Positions 1-9,966 are shown, counted from the stretch's first letter. The stretch is DNA of 64,000 nt from JAVDCA01 sp963819385 (GCA_963819385.1 CAWFVV010000006.1:2046001-2110000); one strand, 5' to 3'. Numbers and translations are program-made. The notes: a model not told the origin generated them from the letters alone.

Positions 1-120
1 TCGCGGGGGAGATCATGGGAAACGTCAAATCTCATTTCTCTATGTTCTCTGTTTGTTCTATCACAAAAACGGCCGCTTGGCAAGTTTTCCACGCGATGCA
101 CCGGCATGCGTGGCGCACAA

Positions 121-1161
121 TCATTCCATCATCGGGTCGAGGACGATCTTGCCCTGCACCTTGCCACTCTCGACCATCCGATGCGCATCGGCCGCCCGCG
201 ACAGCGGCAGCACGCGTTCGATCTGCGCCTTGATCTTGCCGACGGCCGCTGCCGCGAAGCAGGCGGCGTAATCCTCGGCGCGATGGCCCGGCATGCCGAA
301 GATCGTGATGAAGCGGTCGTAGAGGTGGTGGAAATCGATCGTGACCTCCGGGCCGCCGTGGGCGCCCGCCGTCACCATGCGGCCATGGCGGCCGAGCGCC
401 TTGAAGGCGCGCGGCAGCACCTGCGGATTGGCGATGTTGTCATAGAGCACGTTGACGCCGCCGCCGCCGGTGATCTCCATCACGGCATCGCAAATGTCGC
501 GCGCACGATAGTCGATGCCGTGGTCGGCGCCGAGATCGAGCGCGGTGCGCACGCGCGCGGGCGAGCCGGCCGCCGCGATCACGGTCGCGCCGATCACGTT
601 CTTGGCGATCTGGACGCCGACGGTGCCGAGGTTGCCGCCGGCGCCCATGATCAACACGGTCTCGCCCGCCTTGAGCTTTGCGACGTTGCACAGCAGGTTC
701 CAGGCGGTCGGCGCGTGGCGCATGATCACGGCGGCGTGGTGGAAATCGAGGCCGGCCGGCACCGCGACACAAGCGCTCGCCGGCACGCAGACGAGCTCGG
801 CGAAGCCGCCCGGCCGCCGGATGCCCATCATGCCGACCGGCCCCGCATAGCCCGCCTCGTCCTCGGCGCAGACATCGAGCGGCATGATGCCGGCAGCGGC
901 GACGCGGTCGCCGACACGCCAGCGCGTCACGCCCTCCCCGACCGCATCGACCACGCCGGCGCAGTCGACGCCCGGAATGAGCGGCAGCACGGCGCCGCGG
1001 TGGGTCTCGACGCCGGCGCGCACGCGCACGTCGAGCACGCGATTGACGGTCGCGGCCTGAACGCGGATGCGGATCTCGCCGGCGCGCGGCGCCGGGTCGG
1101 GGATCGCCTCGTAGCTCAGCACCTCGGGCGGGCCAAAGCGATGGATGATGATCGCTTTCAT
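121..1161 (-). CDS. Zinc-free MDR oxidoreductase (quinone oxidoreductase-like)
   Basis: Medium-chain dehydrogenase/reductase of 346 residues. The N-terminal catalytic domain has the GroES-like segment around residues 60-90 (GVDCAGVV, VGDRV). The Rossmann nucleotide motif GAGGNLG sits at residues 173-179, so NAD(P)H binding is expected. The four-cysteine structural-zinc lobe of true alcohol dehydrogenases is absent, which favours a quinone/enone reductase or enoyl-reductase role. An in-frame start 17 codons upstream exists, but its extension is Ala/Arg-rich and unlike the family, so the start giving MKAIIIHRFG was chosen. It lies downstream of ubiD on the same strand, across a repeat-filled gap. 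Substrate unknown. Confidence 0.8.
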   Translation of the reverse strand: MKAIIIHRFGPPEVLSYEAIPDPAPRAGEIRIRVQAATVNRVLDVRVRAGVETHRGAVLPLIPGVDCAGVVDAVGEGVTRWRVGDRVAAAGIMPLDVCAEDEAGYAGPVGMMGIRRPGGFAELVCVPASACVAVPAGLDFHHAAVIMRHAPTAWNLLCNVAKLKAGETVLIMGAGGNLGTVGVQIAKNVIGATVIAAAGSPARVRTALDLGADHGIDYRARDICDAVMEITGGGGVNVLYDNIANPQVLPRAFKALGRHGRMVTAGAHGGPEVTIDFHHLYDRFITIFGMPGHRAEDYAACFAAAAVGKIKAQIERVLPLSRAADAHRMVESGKVQGKIVLDPMME

Positions 1162-1218
1162 TGACGTCGCCCTCGCGCTTGCCGCGCGAGCAATCGCATG
1201 TGAGGCGGGCATGACGCC

Positions 1219-1420
1219 TGCGCTCCTTCTCCCCCTTTAGGGGGAGAAGGTCGGGATGAAGGGGCCTCTCCGCGGGCGCAGAGTTCGTGGAGGCGCCCCC
1301 TCACCCCGACCCTCTCAGTCGAAGTCGGGTCTACCCGACTTCGGCCCACTATTGATGCCGAAATCGGGCAGGCCCGATTTCGGGCGCACGCGGGGAGAGG
1401 GAGCGCGGGCGCCGTGCTCA
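1219..1420. repeat. Intergenic palindromic repeats between ubiD-1 and the MDR gene
   Basis: This gap holds no gene. It contains a CTCCCCCTTTAGGGGGAG-type hairpin near 1231-1249 and inverted repeats around 1317-1385 in which GAAGTCGGG/CCCGACTTC and GAAATCGGG/CCCGATTTC pair. The same hairpin type recurs at 3021-3145 and, in looser form, at 58785-58812 and 63640-63700. This is typical of interspersed repeats in Bradyrhizobium-like genomes. Confidence 0.6.
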
Positions 1421-1446
1421 CCTCACCTGCGGCCGGCGCATGCATC

Positions 1447-2976
1447 TCAGTCGTCCTTCGGCTTCTCCAGCCCGAGCTCTTCGAACCGCGCATAGGCGGC
1501 GTCGATGTCCTTCTGATCAGGACGCGCGAGCGGCGGGAAGCGGGCGCCGCCGAAATCGGGATCGGGGTCGTAGTCGAGGTTCATGGTGGCGTCGATCAGC
1601 ACCCGGTTCCATTTTCCCGTGCCGAACAGCGACGGATTGCGATCGCGCTTGCGCGTCGACGGATCGAGGCCGAGCCCGAAGGTTGCCGGCATGATGACGA
1701 TGTCGTCCTCGCCCGCGTTGACGCGATGCGCTATCGCCCAGTCGACCGCCGCGTAGTCGTGGATGTCGATATCGTCGTCGACCACGGTGACGTGCTTGTA
1801 GCGCACGTGCGCGGCGGACGAGCCCCACACGGCGTTCGCGGCCTGCTTGGCCTGGCCGCGGTAGCTTTGCTGCATCCGGATGAACAGATTGATGCCGGCG
1901 TGTACGGGCGGGCACCAGACATCGGTGATGCCCGGCACGCCGGCGCGGTCGAGCACGTTCCAGGCGGCGCCCGCGCGCATGACCGACGACGTCATCGCGT
2001 TCTCGGAATAGGAGCCGGGCAGCGCGCCCTCGATGGTGCCGCGCAGGATCGGATCGTTGCGGTGCGTGATGGCGGTGACGCGTATGGTCGGCTTCGGCGC
2101 CGGGTCGCCGGCGAAATAGCCGGTGAACTCGGCGAACGGCCCTTCCATCTCGTAGGTCGCGGGATCGAGGCCGAGATAGCCTTCGATCACGATCTCGGCG
2201 CTCGCCGGAACATAGAGATCGACCGTCTCGCACTTGACGAGATCGACCGGCTCGCCGCGCAAGGCACCCGCGACATCGTACTCGCACACGCCCTTCGGCA
2301 CCGGCGCGCCGGCGACGAACTCGAGCGCGGGCTCGAGGCCCATGGCGACCGCGATCGGCATCTCGGGCTTGCCGCCCTGCTGCCAGGCGGTGACGTGGTG
2401 GCCGATGTGCTGGGCGCGCCACATCAGGATCGGGATGCGGTCCTTCGCCGAGATCATGCCGCGGTAGACGCCGACATTCATGATGTCGGTGGTCGGATCC
2501 TTGGTGACGACGCCGCCGTAAGTCATCAGATAGCGGCCACCATCGAGTCTGTTCCAGTAGGGCGCCGGCAGCTCGTAGAGATCGACGTCCTTGGCGGTGA
2601 CGATGTTCTGCTTCGCCGGCCCGTCCTTGACGATGCGCGGCGCGATGCTGCCCGTCATGACGTTACGGCAGAGCTTGACCAGCTCGCGCGGGTGGGTGTC
2701 GGGCGGCAGGCCGAGCATCAGCGCCAGGCGGCGATAGTTGTTGAGCCCATTGCTGAAGACGCGCCGGCAGCGGCTGGTGGGCTTGTTGTAGTCCTTGATG
2801 TTGTTGAACATCAGCGCCGGACCGGTGCCGGCGCCCTGCGCCAGCCGCGCGATGGTCCCAAGCTCGATATTCCAGTCGACCTCGCCATTGACCTGGCGCA
2901 GCTCGTCGGCGGCCTCGAGCGCCGTGATCCAGCCGCGCAAATCGCCGAAGGCGACCGGTTTTCGTTTCGACGTCAT
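1447..2976 (-). CDS. UbiD-family prenylated-FMN decarboxylase
   Basis: A 509-residue UbiD-family (de)carboxylase, the usual family length. Family members use prenylated FMN and Mn2+ to decarboxylate aromatic or unsaturated acids reversibly. Residues matching the fungal Fdc1 active site are visible: N167, R172, H190 and E232 for cofactor and metal, and E278 and E283 in EGPFAEFTGYF, giving the R-E-E catalytic set. No UbiX-type prenyltransferase is in the window, so prFMN must come from elsewhere. The gene heads away from the Mo-hydroxylase operon at 3296 and probably belongs to the same catabolic module. Substrate not determinable. Confidence 0.9.
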   Translation of the reverse strand: MTSKRKPVAFGDLRGWITALEAADELRQVNGEVDWNIELGTIARLAQGAGTGPALMFNNIKDYNKPTSRCRRVFSNGLNNYRRLALMLGLPPDTHPRELVKLCRNVMTGSIAPRIVKDGPAKQNIVTAKDVDLYELPAPYWNRLDGGRYLMTYGGVVTKDPTTDIMNVGVYRGMISAKDRIPILMWRAQHIGHHVTAWQQGGKPEMPIAVAMGLEPALEFVAGAPVPKGVCEYDVAGALRGEPVDLVKCETVDLYVPASAEIVIEGYLGLDPATYEMEGPFAEFTGYFAGDPAPKPTIRVTAITHRNDPILRGTIEGALPGSYSENAMTSSVMRAGAAWNVLDRAGVPGITDVWCPPVHAGINLFIRMQQSYRGQAKQAANAVWGSSAAHVRYKHVTVVDDDIDIHDYAAVDWAIAHRVNAGEDDIVIMPATFGLGLDPSTRKRDRNPSLFGTGKWNRVLIDATMNLDYDPDPDFGGARFPPLARPDQKDIDAAYARFEELGLEKPKDD

Positions 2977-3020
2977 CGGCAGGCAACTCCGGCTTTTTTG
3001 CCACTTGCGCGGAGCGTCCG

Positions 3021-3145
3021 CTCCCTCTCCCCCTTCAGGGGGAGAAGGTCGGGGTGAGGGGGTCTATCCGCGAGTCGCTACGTCGGAGTTCGCGGAAACG
3101 CCCCCTCATCCCGACCTTCTCCCCCTGAAGGGGGAGAAGGAGCGC
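3021..3145. repeat. Large imperfect inverted repeat (about 40-base arms)
   Basis: The arms at about 3025-3062 and 3101-3143 are near-perfect inverted copies containing CCCCCTTCAGGGGGAGAAGG and its complement. It lies upstream of ubiD-1, between divergent transcription units. It could fold into a long hairpin in RNA or a cruciform in DNA. It belongs to the same family as the 1.2-1.4 kb repeat. Confidence 0.75.
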
Positions 3146-3295
3146 AGACGCCGCGCTCACCTTACATAGCGGATCGTTGGCACGTACGCATGCTTTCCTC
3201 GCGGGGCTACCGTGCACGAGCGCCCGGGGCTTGAGGTTTGACGGCACGTGCCCGATAAGAACCAAAGAAGAGACCGGGGCGGCGCAGGCGTATTC

Positions 3296-4100
3296 ATGAG
3301 TTCGACCACACGATTGCGCGACGGCACGCGGCTCGTCTACGACATGCACGGGCGCGACGACGGCCGGCCGCGCCTCGTCCTCATCCACTCGCTCGGCATG
3401 GACCGCTTCTTCTGGGATCCGGTCATTGCGGCGCTTGGCGACACCGCCGCGATCCTCGCCCATGACTGCCGCGGCCATGGCGCCTCGGACAAGCCCGCGG
3501 GGCCCTACCGGATCGAGCAATTCGCCGACGATCTCGCCGAGCTGATGGACCAGGTCGGCTGGCGCGCCGCGATCGTCGCGGGCGCCTCGATGGGCGGCTG
3601 CACGACGCTCGCGTTCGCGCAAGCGTCATGCCCAACGCGCGCTGGCGCTCGGCCTGATCGACACCACGGCCTGGTACAACGCCGCCGACAAGTGGGAGGA
3701 GCGCGCCGTCAAGGCGACCAGCGCGGGCCTTGCCGCGATGATCGATTTCCAGGTGACGCGCTGGTTCACCGACGGCTTCCGTGCGGCGCATCCGGACATC
3801 GTGAAAGAGAACGTGGATCGCCTGCTCGCCAACGATCCGGCTGCCTTCGCGGCAACGTGCCGCATGCTCGGGGCCTGCAACCTCGAGGCCGCGTTGCCGC
3901 GGATGACCGTGCCGACCGCGGTCATCGTCGGCGACGAGGACTACGCGACACCGGTCGCGATGGCCGAAACGCTGCACCGCGGCATCAAAGGCTCGACGCT
4001 GACCATCCTCAAGGGCGCGCGCCATCTCACGCCGCTGGAGACGCCCGAACGCGTCGCCACGGAGCTTCAACGCCTCATCCAGCTTGTGCCGGCGCGATGA
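3296..4100 (+). CDS. Alpha/beta hydrolase, 3-oxoadipate enol-lactonase-like (frameshifted)
   Basis: An alpha/beta-hydrolase of about 267 residues if one extra base near 3625 is ignored. The first part carries the oxyanion region (LIHSLGMDRFFW) and the nucleophile elbow GASMGG with Ser98. After the shift come ALALGLIDTTAWY, the acid in IVGDEDYATPV and the histidine in GARHLTPLE. These match 3-oxoadipate enol-lactonase (PcaD)-like hydrolases, though PcaD function is not proven. The total length is one base over whole codons, consistent with a single +1 error. The stop overlaps the CoxG-like start (ATGA), so it is the first gene of the operon at 3296-8221. Confidence 0.75.
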
Positions 4101-4552
4101 ACATCTCTGGTGAAATCACCGTCCCGGCGCCGCGCGCCGCCGTGTTCGACAAGATCAAGGACGCGCCGTTCTTCGCATCCTGCATCGACGGCGTGAAGGA
4201 CCTGAAGGAGATCGACGCGACGCATTACGACGCCGTGCTCGAGACCAAGGTCGCGTACATGACCTTCCGCTTCAAGGTGAGCGTCGAGGTAACCAAGCTC
4301 GAGGCGCCCGATACGATCGAGGCGAAAGTCGAGGGCACACCGCTGGGCGTGGTCGGCCGGCTGACCGCGACCTCGCGCACCCATCTCAAGGAAGCCGGCG
4401 ACCAGACAATCATCGCCTACTCGATCGATTCGACGCTCGCCGGCAAGCTCGGCAGCATCGGCCAGCCGGTGCTGCGCGCCAAGGCCAAGGACATGGAAAA
4501 GAAGTTCACCGAACGACTGCGCGCCGCCTTCGCGGCCGGGGAGACGCCATGA
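4097..4552 (+). CDS. CoxG-like SRPBCC protein of the Mo-hydroxylase operon
   Basis: A 151-residue START/SRPBCC-fold protein of the CoxG (carbon monoxide dehydrogenase subunit G) family. It starts MNISGEITVPAPRAAVFD and has the characteristic middle FRFKVSVEV and Lys-rich C-terminal helix. CoxG proteins are not catalytic subunits. They help anchor or mature molybdenum hydroxylases at the membrane. It overlaps both neighbours by four bases (ATGA), so it is translationally coupled between the hydrolase and the FAD subunit. Confidence 0.85.
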   Translation: MNISGEITVPAPRAAVFDKIKDAPFFASCIDGVKDLKEIDATHYDAVLETKVAYMTFRFKVSVEVTKLEAPDTIEAKVEGTPLGVVGRLTATSRTHLKEAGDQTIIAYSIDSTLAGKLGSIGQPVLRAKAKDMEKKFTERLRAAFAAGETP

Positions 4553-5418
4553 CGCCGTTTGAGCTGTCCGAGCCCACGTCGCTCGAGGAGGCGCTGGGCC
4601 TGCTCGACGCCGGCGACCCGGAGGTGCGCCCGGTCGGCGGCGGCACCGCCCTGATGCTGATGATGAAGGCCGGCGTGTTTCACCCCACGCGGCTCGTCAG
4701 CCTGCGCAAGGTCGGCGGGCGCCTCTCGGGCATCAAGGTCGGCCGCGACGGCAGTCTCACGATCGGCGCGATGACGCCGCTGGCGGCGCTGGAGCATTCG
4801 GCCGACGTGGCGCGGCTGGCGCCGGTGATCACGCGCACGATGCGGCGGCTCTCCAACGTGCGGGTGCGCAACGTCGCGACCGTCGGGGGCGCGCTCGCCC
4901 ATGGCGACCCGCACATGGACCTGCCGCCGGTGCTCATCGCGCTTGGCGCGAGCGTCACGGCGGTGAGCCCGGCGGGCGAGCGCATGCTCAAGGTCGAGGA
5001 CCTGCTCACGGGCTATTACGAGACGGCGCTTGCGAAGAACGAGCTGATCGCCGAGATCGCGATCCCGCCGCAAGGCGCGCGGCGCGCCGCCTATATGAAG
5101 TTCACCGCCGGCTCGGCCGAGGATTGGCCGGCGGTCGGCGTCGCGGTCTCGGTCGACGCCGCGGGCGACACGCTGCGCAACGCGATCGTGGTGGCGAGCG
5201 CCGCCACCACCAAGGCGACGCGGCTCAAGAGCGCCGAGGATGCGCTCAAGGGCGCGCGGATCGACGACGCGTCGCTGCGGCGCGCCGGCGAGGCCGGCGC
5301 CGCGGAAGCCGAGATCATCTCGGACGTGCGCGGCTCGGTCTCCTACAAGCGCGAGCTCGTTCGCGTGCACATCGGACGCGCCGTGCGGCAGGCGCTTGCA
5401 GCCAACGGAGCACATTGA
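4549..5418 (+). CDS. Molybdenum hydroxylase FAD-binding medium subunit (CoxM-like)
   Basis: A 289-residue FAD subunit of the xanthine dehydrogenase/CO dehydrogenase family. The FAD pyrophosphate motif is seen as VRPVGGGTAL near residues 26-35. A second FAD segment, VRNVATVGGALAHGDP, begins near residue 105. It lacks the 4Fe-4S insertion of 4-hydroxybenzoyl-CoA reductase beta subunits. It passes electrons between the 2Fe-2S subunit and the acceptor. The gene overlaps the CoxG-like gene upstream and the Mo subunit downstream (TGATG). Confidence 0.9.
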   Translation: MTPFELSEPTSLEEALGLLDAGDPEVRPVGGGTALMLMMKAGVFHPTRLVSLRKVGGRLSGIKVGRDGSLTIGAMTPLAALEHSADVARLAPVITRTMRRLSNVRVRNVATVGGALAHGDPHMDLPPVLIALGASVTAVSPAGERMLKVEDLLTGYYETALAKNELIAEIAIPPQGARRAAYMKFTAGSAEDWPAVGVAVSVDAAGDTLRNAIVVASAATTKATRLKSAEDALKGARIDDASLRRAGEAGAAEAEIISDVRGSVSYKRELVRVHIGRAVRQALAANGAH

Positions 5419-7725
5419 TGGCGACGACCACCCTCCCCGGCGCCGCGGTCGGCAGCCAGATCGGCCGCTCGCTGCCGCGGCTCGAAGCGCGCGAGAAGGT
5501 CTCGGGCCGCGCCGAGTACACCCACAATCTCAGCCTGCCCGGCATGCTGCACGGCAAGATCTTCCGCAGCACCGTCGCGCACGGCCGCATCAAGTCGATC
5601 GACACGAGCGCGGCGAAGAAGATTCCCGGCGTGTTCCGCGTCGTCACGGTCGAGGACATCAAGACCGTCATTCCGCATCCCTATTACGGGCCCGCCTTCC
5701 ACGACCAGCCGATCCTGGCGCTCGACAAGGTGCGTTTCGTCGGCGAGCCGGTCGCCGTGGTGCTGGCCACCGATCCGCACGTGGCCGAGCAGGCCGTGCA
5801 GGCGATCACCGCCGAATACGAGGAGCTGCCGGCGGTCTACGACGAGATCGAGGCGATGACGTCGGACGTCCACGTGCATGACGAGCTCAAGCCCGCCGGC
5901 ACGTTCGCGGACCTCAAGCATCTCAAGGGCCGCAAGGGAGACCAACATCGCGCTCGACTTCAAGCTGCGCAAGGGCGACGTCGAGAAGGGCTTTGCCGCA
6001 GGCCGAGCACATGTTCGAGCACACGTTCCGGACCCAGAAGGTGCTGCATCTCGCGTTCGAGCCGTTCGTCTCGATCGCCGACGCCAAGCGCGACGCGGTG
6101 ACGATCTACACCTCGTCGCAGGGCCCTCGTTCGTGCGCACCGAGATCGCGCGCCTGCTCGGCCTGGCCGGAGAACCGGGTGCGCATCCGCGTCGCCGTAT
6201 CTCGGCGGCGGCTACGGCGTCGAAGCTCTACATCAAGCTGGAAGCGCTGGTCACCGCGCTCTCGCTGCTGACGCGGCGGCCGGTGAAGATCTCGCTGACG
6301 ATGGAAGAGTGCTTCTACCAGATCACCAAGCATCCGTGCACGTTCAAGATCAAGAGCGGCGTCGACAAAGAGGGCAAGATCATCGCGCGCAAGTGCGAAG
6401 TATTCTGGAACGGCGGCGCCTACGCGGACGTCGGCCCGCGCGTCACGCAGAAATCCGGCTTCACGGCGTCCGGGCCCTACAACATCGAGCACGTGCATGT
6501 CGACTCGTACGCGCTCTACACCAACCTGACGCCGGCGGGCGCGCTGCGCGGGTTCGGCATCCCGCAGCTCGTGTGGTCCTACGAGAGCCACACCGACATG
6601 ATCGCGCACGCACTCAAGATGGACCCGGTCGAGTTCCGCCGGAAGAACATCATCAAGAAAGGCGGCCTGCAGGCGACCGGTACGCCGGTCAACGACGCGC
6701 CGCTCGAGGAGATCCTCGAACGCATCGCGTCGCGGCTGAACTGGGGCAAGCCCTACGACCACGGCACCGGCACGGTGAAGCGCGGCCGCGGCCTCGCCAT
6801 TGCCATCAAGGCCGTGATCGCGCCGACCACCTCGGTCGCGGTGCTCAACATGACGGCGGACGGCAGCCCGATCCTCTATTGCGGCACGGTCGACATGGGC
6901 CAGGGCTCCGACACCGCGATGGCGCAGATCGTCGGCGAGGTGCTCAACATGCCGGCCGAGTCGGTCCGCGTGGTGCCGCGCGACACCGACATCACGCCCT
7001 ACGACATGGGCACGCTCGGCTCGCGTTCGCTCTTCCACATGGGCCACGCGGTGCGCATCGCGGCCGAGGAGGTCAAGGCGAAGATCGCGGCGCTCGCGCG
7101 CGACCTCGGCGAGCCCGAGGGCAGCAACATCCCGGTCGCCGAGCTGTTCAAGAAGAAATATGGCATGCAGGCCGGCAACATCGTCGGCAGCGGGACCTAT
7201 AAGCCCGACTACATCCCGCCGCAGCCGGGCACCGGCATGACCACCAACGTGGCGCCGTTCTGGATGGTGGCGGGCGCCGGCGCGGAGGTCGAGGTCGACA
7301 CCGAGACCGGCAAGGTCACGGTCGGGCGGCTGATCAACGTGGTCGACTGCGGCAAGCCGATCAACCCGAAGATCGTCGAGACGCAGATTTCCGGCGCGAC
7401 CTTGATGCAGTTCGGCTTCACGATGTTCGAGAAGATGCACATCGACGGCGGCCAGGTCACCAATGCGTCGCTCGCCGACTACAAGATCTGCGGCATCCTC
7501 GACGTGCCGGCCGTGATGGAGAACGAGGCGATCGACTCGATCCAGTCGAACGGCCCGTTCGGCGCCAAGGGCGTGGGCGAGACCGCGACCTTCTGCTGCG
7601 GCCCGGCGATCGCCAACGCGATCTACGACGCTTGCGGCGTGCGCATCACCGAGCTGCCGCTCAACGCGGAGACGGTCTATCGCGCGATCCGCGCGGAACA
7701 GAACAACCCGCTCGCGGACGAGTGA
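5418..7725 (+). CDS. Molybdenum hydroxylase large (Mo-cofactor) subunit, frameshift cluster
   Basis: Large Mo-molybdopterin-binding subunit, about 767 residues when repaired. The N-terminal domain (YTHNLSLPGMLHGKIFRS, FVGEPVAVV) and the C-terminal Mo-binding half are clear, with GALRGFGIPQL, a QGSDTAMAQIVGEVL segment and GAKGVGET carrying the catalytic Glu. The form I CO dehydrogenase loop (AYxCSFR) is absent, so this is not a CO dehydrogenase. Between about 5935 and 6225 the frame changes roughly six times (five +1, one -1). The net excess of one base agrees with the total length. Everything outside that 290-base stretch reads cleanly, so local sequence error is likelier than decay, but a damaged gene cannot be excluded. 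Confidence 0.8.
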
Positions 7726-7737
7726 TTGGGGAACGAG

Positions 7738-8221
7738 ATGGCCGGACGAATCATCAGCTTCACGCTCAACGGCGAGCCAGTCAGTGCCGAGATCGCGAAC
7801 CATCACACGATCCTGGAAGTGATCCGCAACGAGTTCGCGCTCTACGGCGCGCGCGAGAGCTGCGGCCAGGGCCTGTGCGGCTGCTGCACCGTGGTCGTCA
7901 ACGGCACCGCGGTGTCGGGCTGTCTCTACCTCGCGGCCTTCGCGGACGGCGCCGAGGTGACGACGATCGAAGTCGCTCGACGCGAACGGCAAGCTCGACC
8001 CGATCCAGGAGGCCTTCATCGAGCAGGGCGCGTTCCAGTGCGGCTTCTGTACGCCCGGATTCATCCTCATGACCCAGCAGCTGCTCGATCGACATCCGGA
8101 TCCCGACGACGACACGATCAAGCACTGGCTTGCCGGCAATCTCTGTCGCTGCGCCGCCTATCCGGAGATCATCCAGGCGGTGAAGAGCGCGGCGAAGAAG
8201 CGGCAGGCGGCGCGGAGCTGA
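7738..8221 (+). CDS. Molybdenum hydroxylase 2Fe-2S small subunit (frameshifted)
   Basis: Small electron-transfer subunit of about 160 residues with two 2Fe-2S clusters. The N-terminal plant-type ferredoxin motif is CGQGLCGCC with a fourth Cys in VSGC. The C-terminal helical cluster is CGFCTPGF plus CRCAAY. One extra base near 7972 (between TIE and SLDANG) shifts the frame, and the length is one base over whole codons. It is the last catalytic subunit of the operon, 12 bases after the Mo subunit. The order CoxG-FAD-Mo-FeS differs from coxMSL. Confidence 0.85.
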
Positions 8222-8252
8222 AGCGCGGCTAATTGTCCTCCGTCATTGCCTC

Positions 8253-8342
8253 CGTCATGGCCGGGCTTGTCCCAGCCATCCACGTCTTTCATGCTGAGGC
8301 GTCCTAAAGACGTGGATGCCCGCGACGAGCGCGGGCATGACG
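8253..8342. repeat. Interspersed palindromic repeat, GTCATGGCCGGGC family
   Basis: Imperfect palindrome whose two ends are CGTCATGGCCGGGCTTG and GCGCGGGCATGACG, with a central CCACGTCTT/AGACGTGG pairing. Related copies lie at 26895-26984, 51144-51235 and 53428-53517, always between genes. It separates the Mo-hydroxylase operon from the binding-protein gene. Confidence 0.75.
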
Positions 8343-8370
8343 TATAACTGATTTCGCACGGAGAACCCCG

Positions 8371-9343
8371 ATGACCCTCTCGCGCCGAAAGCTCATTCAC
8401 GTGGCTGCCGGCGCGACCGCACTCGCATCCCTGCCCCGCATCGCGCGCGCCGCCGACTATCCGACCCGGCCGCTGCATCTCATCGTCGGCTTTCCGGCCG
8501 GCAGCGGGCCGGACATCATCGCGCGGATCGCGGCGCATTGGCTCTCGACGCGGCTCGGCCAGGAGGTCGTCGTCGACAACCGGCCGGGCGCCGGCAGCAA
8601 CATCGGCACCGAGCTCGCCGCCAAGGCGTCGCCCGACGGCTACACGCTCTTCCTCGCGGTCTCGGCGAACACCGTCAACGTGACGCTGTACGGGCATTTG
8701 AACTTCGATTTCGCCCGCGATCTCGTCGGCGTCGGCATGGTCGCGATGACCCCGTTCGTCGTCGCGGTGAACCCGAATTTCGAGGCGAAGAACCTGAGCG
8801 AGCTGATCGCGCTCGCCAAGGCGAAGCCCGAACTCGATCAACATGGCGACCTCCGGGGTCGGCAGCGGGTCGCACATATCCGGCGAGCTTCTCCAGATGA
8901 TGACCGGCATCAAGCTGGTGCACGTGCCGTACCGCAACAACTATATTCCCGACCTGCTCGGCGGCCAGATCATGCTCGCCGTGAGCCCGATGCCGCAGGT
9001 GATCGAGTTCATCAAGTCGGGGAAGCTGCGCGGGCTCGGGGTCACCCCCGCGACGCGCTCGCAGATGCTGCCGGACGTACCGGCGATCGGCGAGACCGTC
9101 CCCGGCTACGATGCGAGCGGCTGGTTCGGCATCTGCGTGCCGAAGGGCACGCCGGCCGACATCATCGCCAAGCTCAATACCGAGATCAGCGCCGGCGTCG
9201 CCGATCCCGACACACGCAAGCGCCTCGTCGCGGTCGGCGCCGAGCCGCGCGCCATGTCGTCCGCCGACTTCAACAAGTTCATCGCCGACGAGATCGTGAA
9301 ATACGCCAAGGTGATCAAGTTCGCGAACATCAAGCCGTTGTAG
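8371..9343 (+). CDS. Tripartite tricarboxylate transporter solute-binding protein (Bug/TctC), frameshifted
   Basis: Periplasmic Bug-family binding protein, about 323 residues when repaired. A signal peptide with a twin-Arg-like LSRRKLIH start is followed by PTRPLHLIVGFPAG and RPGAGSNIGTE, the canonical Bug motifs. VPYRNNYIPDLLGGQIML and the C-terminal lobe follow. A single extra base near 8838 (KPEL/INMATSG junction) splits it. Length is one base over whole codons. No TctA/TctB membrane subunits are adjacent, as is usual for orphan Bug proteins. It probably captures the aromatic or carboxylic acid used by the upstream enzymes. Confidence 0.85.
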
Positions 9344-9390
9344 CGCGGATCATGTCATCGCCGCACGCGTGGTGAACGAGACCGTAAGTC

Positions 9391-9966
9391 TCACGAGGCG
9401 GCGCGCGCCGCGCGATGATATTCCGAAATCGGCCGATAGACTGCGCACTGTGCGCGTTGGTCGCTGCCGTCGTCCAAGGGACGCAAGAGCTCGGGGAGCG
9501 GCCGCAGGCCGATTTCCGGCGTGTGGCGATCGAGGCCGATCACCGGGAGCCACATCAAGGCGGGATCGCTGCGCGCCGACGCCACCCGCGCCGCGCTCGC
9601 GTCCTCGGCGCTCATGCCATCGAACGACACGACCTCGAGCGCGCCTTGCGGCGCGACCGCAAAGGCATCGTCCGGCGCCGAGCGACCGTCGAACAGGTCC
9701 CGGCTCCAGTCGGTCACGAACGGAGCCCACTCGGCAAATCCCCACTGCGAGACATATTGCGGCGTCGACAGCGCTTGCGGCGAGTCGACCGTCCACAGCG
9801 CGAGATAATTGCGTCCGATGCCCGACGCCAGGCGAAAGCGTTGGCAGGTACGGAAATGCGGCTGCGCCAGCATCTGCGCGATCTTCGGCCCGCCATACCA
9901 GGCGTTCCACGCCTGCTCCTTGGCGGGTTCGGTGAAGTTGCAGCGGACGATGTAAACGACGGCCAC
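9391..9966 (-). CDS. Small EthD/DUF4286-like protein of unknown function
   Basis: A 191-residue protein, using a GTG start that gives MAVVYIVRCNF; no closer ATG is suitable. The first 90 residues (VVYIVRCNFTEPAKEQAWNA, then TCQRFRLASG and YLALWTVDS) have the alternating pattern of dimeric alpha/beta-barrel EthD- or DUF4286-like proteins. The second half repeats a similar pattern, suggesting two barrel units. The gene at 56329 encodes a related single-domain protein. Such genes commonly accompany oxygenase or dehalogenase pathways, but no activity can be assigned. It directly follows the dienelactone hydrolase gene, 11 bases away. Confidence 0.55.
   Translation of the reverse strand: MAVVYIVRCNFTEPAKEQAWNAWYGGPKIAQMLAQPHFRTCQRFRLASGIGRNYLALWTVDSPQALSTPQYVSQWGFAEWAPFVTDWSRDLFDGRSAPDDAFAVAPQGALEVVSFDGMSAEDASAARVASARSDPALMWLPVIGLDRHTPEIGLRPLPELLRPLDDGSDQRAQCAVYRPISEYHRAARAAS

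Noticed and set aside
3243..3252. GGCACGTGCC palindrome before the hydrolase operon
   Set aside because: Ten-base G+C palindromes are common by chance in this composition and no regulator gene is adjacent.
5418..7725. Carbon monoxide dehydrogenase (CoxL)
   Set aside because: The form I active-site loop AYxCSFR is not present; the position reads GALRGFGIPQL, as in other Mo hydroxylases.
6106..8139. A 677-codon minus-strand frame across the Mo-hydroxylase genes
   Set aside because: Antisense shadow of the large and small subunits; no motifs, biased composition.
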